Shown here in pieces: positions 43,627 through 52,734 of a DNA stretch of 64,000 bases (positions are counted from its first letter, which is position 1; the number at the start of each line of letters is the position of its first letter). The notes under the pieces are model-generated. The model was not told where the DNA came from and did no database searches. It was given only the letters and a program-made list of their open reading frames with translations. The translations under genes were made by a program, and so were the position numbers. Source of the stretch: Yanshouia hominis (GTDB lineage: Bacteria; Bacillota; Clostridia; Oscillospirales; Ruminococcaceae); NCBI GenBank assembly GCA_014385025.1, contig JACRTB010000012.1, forward strand, positions 24,551-88,550, written 5' to 3'.

Positions 43627-44499
43627 ATGGCAAAGATTAAATTTTTAACCGATTCCAACTGTGATATTCCTCTTCCGCTCGCGCAGGAATTGGGGATTGA
43701 AATCCTTCCTTTCACCATTACCATTGATGGCAGGGAATATCAGGAAGCCTACTCGTTTACCCCGCCGGAATATTACCGGCTGCTCGAAGCATCCTCTGAT
43801 CTTCCCAAGACGGCGCAGCTTTCTCCCGCGCAATTTCTTGCCGCATTCGAACGCGCATACGCCGAAGGGTATACCGACACAATCTGCACCACCATGACCT
43901 CGGTTGGTTCCGGGACCTACCAGAACGCCCTGCTGGCCCGCAGCATGTTCGGGGAGCTGCATCCCGAGGAACGCGACCGCTTTGCCATCCATGTCATTGA
44001 CTCGGCCAACTATTCCATTTCTTACGGATATGGGGTGATTCTCGGCGCAAGGGTTGCTCTCAGCGGCGGTGATCTTACCGCGGTCCTTTCCGAGATGAAC
44101 GGCTGGTTCCGCAGACTCGAAACATATTTTACCGTCTTTAACCTCAAATACATCCGAAAGTCGGGGCGTATCGGCCCCGCCACCCATGTCATCGGCGAAA
44201 TGATGGGAATCAAGCCGGTCCTCAGCAATCTGAACGGAACCTTTAAGACAGAAAAGATGGCCCGCGGAAAGGCGCTTGCCATTCAGGGCGTGGCCGATTT
44301 CTTTGCCCGCCGCAGAAGAGATGGGACGGACTACGTCATCCTGCGCGGGGTGAGTGACGTCGAAGCCAAGCGTCTTGCGGCTCTTGCCACTGAAATCTGC
44401 GGATATCCTCCGGTCGGCATCTTCTATGCCGGGCCGAGCATCTCGACCAATACCGGCATCGAGATCACCGGAATCGGCTTCTGCGCCAAGGGTATTTGA
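43627..44499 (+). CDS. DegV-family (fatty-acid-binding, FakB-like) protein
   Basis: A 290-residue cytoplasmic lipid-binding protein. The N-terminal FLTDSNCDIP, TTMTSVGSGTYQNA and HVIDSANYSISYGYGV are the head-group and acyl-chain pocket motifs of DegV/FakB proteins. FakB proteins present fatty acids to kinase FakA; other DegV members have unknown ligands. Start at ATG 43627 behind GGAGGAATTC; the longer frame from 43597 has no site. Ends one base before the methyltransferase-like gene, and no FakA is nearby. Confidence 0.9.
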   Translation: MAKIKFLTDSNCDIPLPLAQELGIEILPFTITIDGREYQEAYSFTPPEYYRLLEASSDLPKTAQLSPAQFLAAFERAYAEGYTDTICTTMTSVGSGTYQNALLARSMFGELHPEERDRFAIHVIDSANYSISYGYGVILGARVALSGGDLTAVLSEMNGWFRRLETYFTVFNLKYIRKSGRIGPATHVIGEMMGIKPVLSNLNGTFKTEKMARGKALAIQGVADFFARRRRDGTDYVILRGVSDVEAKRLAALATEICGYPPVGIFYAGPSISTNTGIEITGIGFCAKGI

Positions 44500-44500
44500 A

Positions 44501-45079
44501 ATGCGGATCGTTGTGGCCGGCTGCGCCGCCTTTTTGCTGCTGTATCTCTTCGATTGCCTCAAGCTGGCGGGATATGCGCGATTTGCAGGACCCTTTTTCT
44601 TTTGCGGCTTCTCCGCTCTGCTCGGCTGTTCCCTGATGGCCGCCTTTCGCGGAGAGGCTGCTTTTGTCCTCCCGTTTCTGCTGAGGATCTTCTGTCTGGC
44701 GCTGACCCTGCTTTGTTTTTTTCTTCTGCTGTCCGCCCTCTTTTTTGTACTTCCCTTCGGGCGCGTCTATCTGAAGCCGGAACGAAACGCGGTGATCGAC
44801 ACCGGGCTGTATGCCCTTTGCCGGCATCCCGGCGTCCTCTTTTTCTTTCTGATGTACGGGTTTCTGTGGCTCTTTACGGGCCGGATGACCGTCCTGTGGG
44901 CCTGTCTGGCATGGACCGCGATGGACGTTCTGCATGTCTGGGTTCAGGACCGTTTTTTCTTTCCGCGCAGCATCGACGGATACCGTGAATACCAAAACGC
45001 CACTCCTTTTTTGATTCCCGATGCCCGGTCGGCCGGCCGCTGTCTTGCCGACCTGCGGCGTGAGCGGAGGAGCAGATAA
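44501..45079 (+). CDS. Isoprenylcysteine methyltransferase-like membrane protein
   Basis: A 192-residue membrane protein with about five helices. Its C-terminal part shows the ICMT/PEMT-family signature: GLYALCRHPGVLFFFLMYGFLWLF, then a short polar stretch with YREYQNATPFLIP (Arg-His-Pro for SAM, tyrosine/glutamate pair for the acceptor site). Bacterial members methylate carboxylates or lipids, but most are uncharacterised. Starts one base after degV and stops one base before the GH3 gene. I infer a lipid or carboxylate substrate shared with its neighbours. Confidence 0.7.
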   Translation: MRIVVAGCAAFLLLYLFDCLKLAGYARFAGPFFFCGFSALLGCSLMAAFRGEAAFVLPFLLRIFCLALTLLCFFLLLSALFFVLPFGRVYLKPERNAVIDTGLYALCRHPGVLFFFLMYGFLWLFTGRMTVLWACLAWTAMDVLHVWVQDRFFFPRSIDGYREYQNATPFLIPDARSAGRCLADLRRERRSR

Positions 45080-45080
45080 T

Positions 45081-46703
45081 ATGCAGCCGATGAATCTGGA
45101 TCAAAAACTTCATCAGAAAATGTATCGGGAAATCTGGCAGCAGTACTGCGGCTTTCTCGATCTTTCGCTGTCCGAATATATGGCGATGCAGGAGCGGCTG
45201 ATGCTCGAGCAGATCACGCTTTATGCCAAATGCCCGCTCGGCAGAAAGATCATGGGCGGGGCAGCGCCGCGAACGCTGGATGAATTCCGCGCCGCCGTAC
45301 CGCTCACCACTTACGGCGACTACGCCGATATCCTGCTGGAAAAGCGTGAGGAGCTTCTTCCCGCCAAGCCGGTGATCTGGATCGAAACCACATGGGAAGG
45401 CGGCCATCACCCGATCAAAACCGCACCTTATACCCAGAGCATGATCGACCATCACCGCGGATCGATTATTTCGACCATGCTGCTTGCAACCAGCGACCGC
45501 AAGGGGCGTTTTTCGCTGCGCAGCCGCGACAGCTTCCTCTTCGGGATGGCGCCTCTCCCCTACTTCACCGGCATCATCCCCTACGCCATCGAGGGCGAGC
45601 TCTCCCTCCGCTTTATGCCGGAGGTAAACACCGCGCAGAAGATGAGCTTCGGTGAACGAAACAAGACCGGTTTCAAGCTCGGCCTGCTCAACGACATTGA
45701 CATCTTTTTCGGAATGAGCGGAGTCGTCGCACGGATGAGCGAAATGTTCCCCGACATGGTCGGCGGAAAGGGAAAAAAATCTTCCGCCCTGCAAATGCTG
45801 AAGAAAGCAAAGCCTCACATGCTTTACCGCCTGATAAGGGCGCGCGCAAAGGTCAATGCGGAGGGCGGAGAGATCTATCCCAAAGACCTCTGGCATCCCA
45901 AGGCCCTGATGTGCGGCGGGACTGATTCCACCTGCTTTAAGAAAAAAATTGAATATTACTGGGGTGTGCGCCCGCTCGAAATTTTCGGCGGTACCGAGCC
46001 GACCTGCATTGCAACCGAAACTTGGTCGAAGGACGGTATGGTATTCTTCCCGGACGTCTGCTTCTACGAGTTTATCCCCGAGCGTGAAATGCTCAAGAAC
46101 CTCGAGAACCCTGACTTTAAGCCCCGCACCTTCCTGATGGATGAGCTGGTCGCAGGTGAAAAATATGAACTGGTGATCTCCAACTTCAAGGGCGGCGCCT
46201 TTATGCGCTACCGGGTGGGAGACGTGTTTCGCTGCAAGCGCATCATCAACGAAGCGGACGGCATCCGGTTCCCGCAGTTCGAGTACGTCGATCGGATTCC
46301 CACCGTCATCGATATCGCGGGCTTTACCCGGATTACCGAGAATACCATCCGCAAGGCCATCACAGTTTCAGGGGTGCAGATTCACGACTGGTTTGCCGCA
46401 AAGCGCTATGACAGCGATTCCCGACCGTATATGCAGCTCTATGTCGAGATGAGCGAAGCGGCAATCCTCACCGGGGTCGTCGCCGCGGACGTGATCCGTG
46501 ACCATCTCAGCGCCTATTTCAAGTATATCGACGTCGATTACAGCGATCTGAAAAAGATGCTGGGAATCGATCCGCTCGTCGTTACCGTCATCGAAACCGG
46601 CACCATCGAACGCTACGAGGAAAGCCACCGGCGCAGAATCCGAAGAATGAATCCCCCTCACTACGACGTTGTCGAAATTGAAAAGCTTGCCCGGCTGCGG
46701 TAG
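45081..46703 (+). CDS. GH3-family acyl-adenylating enzyme
   Basis: A 540-residue protein of the GH3 (auxin-responsive) superfamily. In plants GH3 proteins adenylate jasmonate, auxin or benzoates and join them to amino acids; bacterial members are hardly studied. Visible are WIETTWEGGHHPIKTAPYTQSM, the ATP region ALMCGGTDSTCFKKKIEYYWGVRPLEIFGGTEPTCIATETW, MRYRVGDVFRCKR and a C-terminal domain to the end. Expected activity is ATP-dependent activation of a carboxylic acid. Start ATG 45081 behind GCGGAGG, one base after the methyltransferase-like stop. The pairing with DegV and an ICMT-like protein suggests an acyl or carboxylate-modification pathway. Confidence 0.8.
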   Translation: MQPMNLDQKLHQKMYREIWQQYCGFLDLSLSEYMAMQERLMLEQITLYAKCPLGRKIMGGAAPRTLDEFRAAVPLTTYGDYADILLEKREELLPAKPVIWIETTWEGGHHPIKTAPYTQSMIDHHRGSIISTMLLATSDRKGRFSLRSRDSFLFGMAPLPYFTGIIPYAIEGELSLRFMPEVNTAQKMSFGERNKTGFKLGLLNDIDIFFGMSGVVARMSEMFPDMVGGKGKKSSALQMLKKAKPHMLYRLIRARAKVNAEGGEIYPKDLWHPKALMCGGTDSTCFKKKIEYYWGVRPLEIFGGTEPTCIATETWSKDGMVFFPDVCFYEFIPEREMLKNLENPDFKPRTFLMDELVAGEKYELVISNFKGGAFMRYRVGDVFRCKRIINEADGIRFPQFEYVDRIPTVIDIAGFTRITENTIRKAITVSGVQIHDWFAAKRYDSDSRPYMQLYVEMSEAAILTGVVAADVIRDHLSAYFKYIDVDYSDLKKMLGIDPLVVTVIETGTIERYEESHRRRIRRMNPPHYDVVEIEKLARLR

Positions 46704-46739
46704 CTGCTGCAACATCTGACGAAAGGAGGCGGACGTGAC

Positions 46740-49286
46740 TTGCTCTACAATCTGATTTTCTGGGGCGTGCCGGCGGCCGCCCTTTCCGTCTATCTCCTGC
46801 TGATTCTTTTCTTCGCAATCAGCAAAAAGGACCGTTACACCGCAGCGTTCCAGCCCTTTCTCTACGACATGGCGCTTTGGACCGCCTCCTCCCTGCTGAT
46901 GAAGCTCGGGGTTCCCCCCGGCGTGCTCTTTTGGAACCGCATGATGATGGTGGGAATCTGCTGCGCCCCTTTCTTCTTCTACCTTTTCTTTTCCATTTTT
47001 ACAGGGCTGGTCAGGATCAGACGGCTTGCCCTCTGGGCGCTCGGCACCTTAGCGGCGGTTTTTCTCAACTTCATGGGGCAGGTCGTGACCAGCGCCAGCA
47101 CAGTTACCAGCTGGTCCACCTGGCAGGGGAAACCGATTGCGCAGATCCACTTTGTTTATACTCTCGGTCCCGCCGCCGTCCCTACTTATGTTTTGATGTT
47201 CCTGATGGTGCTCAGCATCATTCTTGGAATTCAGCGCAGTGTCCACAGCCATAAAGTGAGCCGGAAAATGATCCGCCCAATTCTGATCGGCGTGGTGCTG
47301 CTGTTCTGCGGCCTGCTTTCCAACCTTCATCCGGCGCTGGGGCAATACCCCATCGACATCCTGATGTGCTTCATCACCGGACTGCTTTTCCTCTATGCCA
47401 TCTACCGCAACCGCATGTTCGAAATGAAGTTCATGCTGACGCGCGGCTTCGTGTTTTCCTGCATGACCGCGGTTCTTCTGGTGTTCTATGCCTCCACCGT
47501 GCTGGGACTCCTGAAAATTCTTCCGATCAGTGAGAAAACGCAGCAGCTGGTCACTGTGCTGATTGCGTTCGGCGTGGCGCTGCTGGCACAGCCGCTGCTG
47601 GCCCTCGCCCAGAGGTTGGCCGACCTCATCTGCTATAAATCGGAATACAATCAGCGCAATGCCCTGAAAAATTTTGCCATCAATATTTCAAACAACCTCT
47701 CGCTGACCGAAATTTCCAACGAATTTGTAGACGCTGTCAGCCAGGCAATGAATCCCCGGCATACCACCCTGATGCTTCTCGACCGCGAAAGCAACAGCTA
47801 TATCACCTTCCAGTCGATGCAGAAGCTCAATCCCATGAAGTACGTCCTTCGCGCCGACAATCCCCTTGTGCGCTGGCTCGACCAGCAGAACCGCTGCCTG
47901 ACCCGGGAGGAAATCTCCTCCCGAATCGAATTCCGGGCCATGTGGGACAGCGAGCTTTCCGAGTTCAATGCGATGAACGCGGAAGTGCTGGTTCCGATGA
48001 AGTGCCGCGACAGCCTGATCGGAATCATCATGCTGACCGCCCGGCGCAACGAAGCGGCTTATACCCTTGATGATCTCGAACTGCTCCGCTTCTTCGGTGC
48101 CTCCACCGCGGTTGCGATGAGCAATGCCCTGCTTTATGCAAAGGCACAGGAAAACGCCTGTACCGACGATATGACCGGTATCCGCAACCGCCGTTATTTC
48201 TATCAGTATCTCCGCGAGCAGTTTGAGATCTGCGCACAGAGCTCCCGCCCTCTTTCGCTGATGATTCTCGACCTCGACCGCTTCAAGCTCTATAATGAGC
48301 TCTACGGCTTTTCGGAAGGGGACCGCGCGATCTGCAAAACCGCGGAGCTGATCCGCCGCTGTGTTGACCGCCGCGGCATCGCCGCCCGTTACAGCGGCGA
48401 ACAGTTTGCCGTTGTACTCCCCGGATATGATACTCCCGGTGCGCTTGAGATAGCGGAGACAATCCGCCGGAAGATCGAGCAGGAATTCTTTAATGAGGAG
48501 AGCGCTACCAAGCAATTTTTGACCATCAGCGCGGGGCTTTGCACCTACCCGATCTGCGCGGCCGATACCGATGAACTGGTTCAGCGCTGCAACCTTGCAC
48601 TGAGCAGTGCGAAGCGAAAGGGAAAGAACGTCTCGGTGGCCTATACCACACTGCAGCAGGATTCTCCGGACAATCCCTCCCGCTACGATGACGACACCGA
48701 ATCGCTGCAAACCACCGTCTATGCCCTGACTGCCGCGATCGACGCCAAGGATCATTACACCTTTACCCATTCGCTCAACGTGGCTAAGTATGCTTCGGCG
48801 CTGGCCAAGGAGCTGGGGCTTGACGCCATCCATCAGAAGATGGTGTATGAAGCGGGACTGCTGCACGACGTTGGAAAGATCGGCATCCCCGAGGACATCC
48901 TGACCAAGACTTCCCGCCTGACCAACGAGGAGTACAGCATCATCAAAAAACACGTTGACATCTCCATCAATATTATCAAGCATCTGCCCTCAATGACTCA
49001 GGTAATTCCGGCCATCGTCGGCCATCACGAACGGTGGGACGGCAGGGGTTATCCGCGTGGAATCGCCGGAGAAAGAATTCCCATCGAGGCAAGGTGCCTG
49101 AGCATCGCGGATACTTTTGACGCCATCACTTCGGCGCGCCCCTATAAACGCCCCTGTGACATCGAATTTGCCCTGACCGAATTGGAACGCTGTGCCGGTA
49201 CGCAGCTTGACCCGGCTGCTGCCCCCCTCTTTGTCCAAATGATTCGGGAAGGACGTCTTCAGGTCACCCCAACGCTTCACCTTTGA
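46740..49286 (+). CDS. Membrane sensor with GAF, GGDEF-like and HD-GYP domains
   Basis: An 848-residue signalling protein. Seven to eight N-terminal helices (about 1-295) form a membrane sensor, followed by a GAF domain (about 320-465). The GGDEF-like domain (about 470-640) has signature SGEQF instead of GGDEF, so cyclase activity is doubtful. The HD-GYP phosphodiesterase domain (about 670-840) keeps HDVGKIGIP and HHERWDGRGYPRG. It probably degrades cyclic di-GMP in response to a membrane signal. TTG start behind AAAGGAGG. It is 36 nt after GH3. Its last codons begin a 90-bp tandem repeat. Confidence 0.88.
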   Translation: MLYNLIFWGVPAAALSVYLLLILFFAISKKDRYTAAFQPFLYDMALWTASSLLMKLGVPPGVLFWNRMMMVGICCAPFFFYLFFSIFTGLVRIRRLALWALGTLAAVFLNFMGQVVTSASTVTSWSTWQGKPIAQIHFVYTLGPAAVPTYVLMFLMVLSIILGIQRSVHSHKVSRKMIRPILIGVVLLFCGLLSNLHPALGQYPIDILMCFITGLLFLYAIYRNRMFEMKFMLTRGFVFSCMTAVLLVFYASTVLGLLKILPISEKTQQLVTVLIAFGVALLAQPLLALAQRLADLICYKSEYNQRNALKNFAINISNNLSLTEISNEFVDAVSQAMNPRHTTLMLLDRESNSYITFQSMQKLNPMKYVLRADNPLVRWLDQQNRCLTREEISSRIEFRAMWDSELSEFNAMNAEVLVPMKCRDSLIGIIMLTARRNEAAYTLDDLELLRFFGASTAVAMSNALLYAKAQENACTDDMTGIRNRRYFYQYLREQFEICAQSSRPLSLMILDLDRFKLYNELYGFSEGDRAICKTAELIRRCVDRRGIAARYSGEQFAVVLPGYDTPGALEIAETIRRKIEQEFFNEESATKQFLTISAGLCTYPICAADTDELVQRCNLALSSAKRKGKNVSVAYTTLQQDSPDNPSRYDDDTESLQTTVYALTAAIDAKDHYTFTHSLNVAKYASALAKELGLDAIHQKMVYEAGLLHDVGKIGIPEDILTKTSRLTNEEYSIIKKHVDISINIIKHLPSMTQVIPAIVGHHERWDGRGYPRGIAGERIPIEARCLSIADTFDAITSARPYKRPCDIEFALTELERCAGTQLDPAAAPLFVQMIREGRLQVTPTLHL

Positions 49287-49586
49287 TGCGGCACTTAATT
49301 AAGAGATGCGGCCCCTCTCTTTGCCCAAATGATTCATGAGGGACGTTTTCGGGTTACCCCGACGCTTCACCTTTGTACGGCGCTTAATTAAAGAGATGCG
49401 GCCCCTCTCTTTGCCCAAATGGTTCATGAGGGACGTCTTCAGGTCACCCCAACGCTTCACCTTTGATGCGGCACTTAATTAAGAGATGCGGCCCCTCTCT
49501 TTGCCCAAATGATTCATGAGGGACGTTTTCGGGTTACCCCGACGCTTCACCTTTGATGCGGCATTTAATAAGAGATGCGGCCCCAG
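49217..49586 (+). repeat. 90-bp tandem repeat of the 3' end of the HD-GYP gene
   Basis: The gene's last 20 codons (PLFVQMIREGRLQVTPTLHL), the stop and the spacer recur in register every 90 bp (blocks align at 49227, 49317, 49407, 49497), giving about four copies. The copies code for near-identical tails such as PLFAQMIHEGRFRVTPTLHL, one without its TGA. Since 90 is a multiple of three, the reading frame is kept. The gap 49287-49672 holds nothing else. Confidence 0.85.
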
Positions 49587-49673
49587 CCCAGCGGGAAAGT
49601 TTCGGCGCAGCGGTTTTCACGACCGTCGGACCGCCAAATCCAGCGCGGCTTTCCTTTGAAAGGTTTTTACAAA

Positions 49674-49719
49674 AGAAAAAATACCTGCCGCCCTTCAAGG
49701 GACAGCGGGTATTTTTTCT
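49674..49719. terminator. Bidirectional terminator between the two operons
   Basis: AGAAAAAATACC and GGGTATTTTTTCT arms enclose a GCC-rich inner stem, with A and T runs outside. It serves the plus-strand GGDEF/HD-GYP transcript and the minus-strand dehydrogenase operon. Confidence 0.8.
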
Positions 49720-49772
49720 ATCACTCCGGTGGACCAGCTCCGGAGCCTTCAAAGAGAGAGGAAATCAGAGAA

Positions 49773-50798
49773 TCAAAACTTCATCATAACCTTGACGACC
49801 GGTTCGGTGCGCTTATCCGCCATCTCCATCGCCTCGGTCATTTGTTCGATCGGGTAAATCTTGGAAATCATCAGATCGGTCTGGATCAGGCCCTTGTTCA
49901 GGGCGTCAACGACCACCTCATAATCCTTACGGGTATACATATTGGAGCCTCGGACTACCAGTTCCTTGTTCTGAATCAGGCCGAAGGGTGCTCCCACCCC
50001 GTTGGGCATAATCGCAATCTCAGAGATCACGCCGCACCTGCGGGTGCACTTGGCGGCGGCCTCCACAACAGGGGCGTTGCCGAACGCGAGGAAGGTAATA
50101 TCCGCGCCGACGCCGCCGGTAATCTCCATTACGCGCGCCTCGAGATCCTCTTTGGCGCTGTTAATGGTATCGGTACAGCCCAGCTTCCGGGCAATTTCAA
50201 GGTTGTTGTCCACGACATCCGCCATGATGATCTTCGCAGGATTGGCAATTTTGGCGCAGAGATAAACGCCAAGTCCAATGGTACCTGCCCCGATGATCAG
50301 GATATTTTGACCCAGGCTGACGTCGTTCTGACGGACGGCGTGCATACCGACGGCCAGAGGCTCAATCAAGGCGCCCTGTTCAAAGGTAACGCCGTCGTCA
50401 AACTTCACAACGGTCTGCTCGGGAACCACGATAAACTCACCGAACGAACCGCTCCAACCGTTCGAGCCAAGCACCTTTTTGGCGGCACATACATTATAAT
50501 GACCTTCGCTGCATTCGACACAATGACCGCATCCGTAATGCGGCTCCGCGGTAACACGGTCACCGACCCGATATTTGGTGACCTGGCTGCCCACCTCGAC
50601 AATTACGCCGGAAAATTCATGTCCGGAAACAACGGGCGGAATGCGGAACGGATGCTTGCCATGGTAGGCGTGCACTTCCGAACCACAGATGCCGGTGACC
50701 TTAACCTGAATTTTTACATCGGTGGGATTTTGAATCTGAGGCTCCTCTACCTCCTTGAAGTAGGCAACCTCGGGCTTTTCGATAAAACCTGCTCTCAT
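49773..50798 (-). CDS. Zinc-dependent alcohol dehydrogenase (sorbitol/threonine DH-like)
   Basis: A 341-residue medium-chain dehydrogenase. The catalytic zinc ligands are in TGICGSEVHAYHG and SGHEFSGV. A structural zinc cluster is suggested by PHYGCGHCVECSEGHYNVC, and the NAD motif is IGAGTIGLGVYLCAKI. It oxidises a secondary alcohol of a polyol or sugar acid. It ends the operon TRAP - transketolase N - transketolase C - dehydrogenase, 18 nt after the C-subunit gene, so it acts on the same imported compound. Confidence 0.88.
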   Translation of the reverse strand: MRAGFIEKPEVAYFKEVEEPQIQNPTDVKIQVKVTGICGSEVHAYHGKHPFRIPPVVSGHEFSGVIVEVGSQVTKYRVGDRVTAEPHYGCGHCVECSEGHYNVCAAKKVLGSNGWSGSFGEFIVVPEQTVVKFDDGVTFEQGALIEPLAVGMHAVRQNDVSLGQNILIIGAGTIGLGVYLCAKIANPAKIIMADVVDNNLEIARKLGCTDTINSAKEDLEARVMEITGGVGADITFLAFGNAPVVEAAAKCTRRCGVISEIAIMPNGVGAPFGLIQNKELVVRGSNMYTRKDYEVVVDALNKGLIQTDLMISKIYPIEQMTEAMEMADKRTEPVVKVMMKF

Positions 50799-50816
50799 GC
50801 TCTTACCCTGCTTTCC

Positions 50817-51749
50817 TTACCATTTCTCTGCCAGCTCAACAATGTTTTCAACCGTAATGCCGTTCATCGCCAGCAGCCGCTCATAGGGAGCCGACTGGCC
50901 GAAGCAGTCCTGAATACCGACCCGCTTGACTCTGCCCTTGCCCATTCCGGCGGAAACCTCACAAACCGCGCTGCCCAGGCCGTTGAGAATGTTATGATCC
51001 TCCACGGTGATGATTTTGCCGATATCATTGACGCAGGCGCTCACCGCTTCGACATCGAGCGGCTTGATCGTATGCATATCGAGCACGCGGGCGGAAATTC
51101 CCCTTCCCGCGAGGACCTCGGCCGCCTCAATTGCAAGCCGGACGGTGTCGCCGTTGGCGATAATGGCGACATCGCCGCCTTCCCGCAGGGTGATGGCCTT
51201 GCCGATCTCAAACTTCTGGTTCTCATCATAAATTACCGGAATCGCATCGCGGGTAAAGCGCAGATAAACCGGCCCATAAATTTCGGCCGCCGCGCGGACC
51301 AGCGCCTTGGCCGCATAATAGTCGGCCGGCATGACCACCCGCATATTGGGGATGGTTCTCAGCACGCCCATATCCTCAATGCCCTGATGGCTCGCTCCGT
51401 CGTTGGCGGGGGTCAAACCGCCGTGGGAACAGGCAATCTTCACATTGAGATTGGGGTAGCAGATTTCCTGACGGATCTGTTCGCCCATCCGCAGGCTTCC
51501 GAACACCGCATAGGTGACGACAAAGGGAATCTTTCCGGTGGTCGCAAGACCGGCGGCCACACCGGCGCCGTTCTGCTCGGCAATGCCGACGTTGACATGC
51601 TGCTGGGGAAGCGCCTTGGCAAACGCGCCGGTTTTGCAGGACTTGCCGATATCGACATCGACGACGTAGATATCACGATTTTCGCGTCCCAGCTCGACGA
51701 TCTCCTCGCCGAAGCCGTCGCGGGTTGCAATCAACTTCTTGGCTTCCAT
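50817..51749 (-). CDS. Transketolase C-terminal subunit
   Basis: A 310-residue protein holding the Pyr and C-terminal domains of a split transketolase. DIGKS.., FAKALPQQHVNVGIAEQNGAGVAAGLA carries the catalytic glutamate that activates thiamine diphosphate, and YLRFTRDAIP and DSPAP-type downstream elements are present. With the N-subunit it would transfer a two-carbon unit from a ketose-type donor. Start at ATG 51749, one base after the N-subunit stop. Confidence 0.9.
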   Translation of the reverse strand: MEAKKLIATRDGFGEEIVELGRENRDIYVVDVDIGKSCKTGAFAKALPQQHVNVGIAEQNGAGVAAGLATTGKIPFVVTYAVFGSLRMGEQIRQEICYPNLNVKIACSHGGLTPANDGASHQGIEDMGVLRTIPNMRVVMPADYYAAKALVRAAAEIYGPVYLRFTRDAIPVIYDENQKFEIGKAITLREGGDVAIIANGDTVRLAIEAAEVLAGRGISARVLDMHTIKPLDVEAVSACVNDIGKIITVEDHNILNGLGSAVCEVSAGMGKGRVKRVGIQDCFGQSAPYERLLAMNGITVENIVELAEKW

Positions 51750-51750
51750 C

Positions 51751-52581
51751 TTAAAATCCCCTTTCCAGTTCTTCCATCGCGGTGGCATACTGTTCCGCGT
51801 TGGGGGCCATGCCATGCCAGCCGAGCTGGTTTTCCATGAAGGAAACGCCCTTCCCCTTGACGGTGTGCGCATTGATGCACTTGGGACGCCCGGTGGTGGA
51901 AGCATCGATCTTTTTAAGCGTTTCGACTACCTGCTCCATGTCATTGCCGTCGATCTCATAGGTTTCATATCCGAAGGCTTCAAACTTTTTGGTCAGGTCG
52001 AGGTGCGGAATCACCTGATCGGTGGTTCCGTCGAGCTGGAGGCCGTTGTTGTCCAGAATAATGACAAGATTGTCAAGATTCCATGCGTTTCCCGCCATCA
52101 CGGCTTCCCAGATCTGGCCCTCATCCAGCTCGCCGTCTCCGACGATGACAAAGACGCGGTAATCCTTGCCGTCGCGTTTGCCCGCCAGCGCCATACCGAC
52201 GCCGCAGGAAAGTCCCTGCCCGAGCGAACCGGTCGAAATATCGATACCGGGGCACTTTTTCATATCGGGATGCCCCTGAAGAATCGAACCCTCCTGACGC
52301 AGGGTATGAAGCTTCTCCTCCGGAAAGTAGCCGAGCAGTCCAAGCGCCGCATACTGAATCGGGCAGGCGTGGCCTTTGGAGAGGATGTAACGGTCACGGT
52401 CCGGCCACTTGGGATTCTTCGGATCAATATTCATTTCGCCGTAATAAAGGGCCGCGGTGATCTCCGCAGAGGAAAACGCGCCGCCGGGATGCCCCGACTG
52501 TGCCTCATAGATCATCGTCAGCGCGGTTTTACGAAGCTCCTTCGCATGTTCCTTGAGCTCCTGCACACTGATATTTTTCAT
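51751..52581 (-). CDS. Transketolase N-terminal subunit
   Basis: A 276-residue protein with the thiamine-diphosphate domain of transketolase. It shows SGHPGGAFSSAEITAALYYGEM, SKGHACPIQYAALGLLGYF, IDISTGSLGQGLSCGVGMALAGKRD and VGDGELDEGQIWEAVMAGNAWNLDNLVIILDNNGLQ. Split transketolases of this kind are frequent in Clostridia for housekeeping and are also used in dedicated catabolic routes (for example apulose-4-phosphate and sulfofructose transketolases); which one applies here is open. Confidence 0.92.
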   Translation of the reverse strand: MKNISVQELKEHAKELRKTALTMIYEAQSGHPGGAFSSAEITAALYYGEMNIDPKNPKWPDRDRYILSKGHACPIQYAALGLLGYFPEEKLHTLRQEGSILQGHPDMKKCPGIDISTGSLGQGLSCGVGMALAGKRDGKDYRVFVIVGDGELDEGQIWEAVMAGNAWNLDNLVIILDNNGLQLDGTTDQVIPHLDLTKKFEAFGYETYEIDGNDMEQVVETLKKIDASTTGRPKCINAHTVKGKGVSFMENQLGWHGMAPNAEQYATAMEELERGF

Positions 52582-52734
52582 GATTTCACCTCATATTCAG
52601 TCTGATGAATGCATCCTATGTTCTAACATGGGATGATATATGCCAAAAAAAATTGGACCCAACCAATTCCCGTCCCCGCTTCCCGGACGCACCAAAGATG
52701 TATCCGGGAACGCAGGAGCGGTGAAAAGAAAATT

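Noticed and set aside
47688..48983. 431-codon minus-strand open frame opposite the GGDEF/HD-GYP gene
   Set aside because: Antisense shadow; the plus-strand gene has all expected motifs.
49217..49586. 90-bp repeats considered as CRISPR or an attachment array
   Set aside because: Units derive from the coding end of the upstream gene and have no spacers.
49575..51839. 754-codon plus-strand frame opposite the dehydrogenase and transketolase genes
   Set aside because: Antisense to two conserved enzymes; runs through a terminator at its start.
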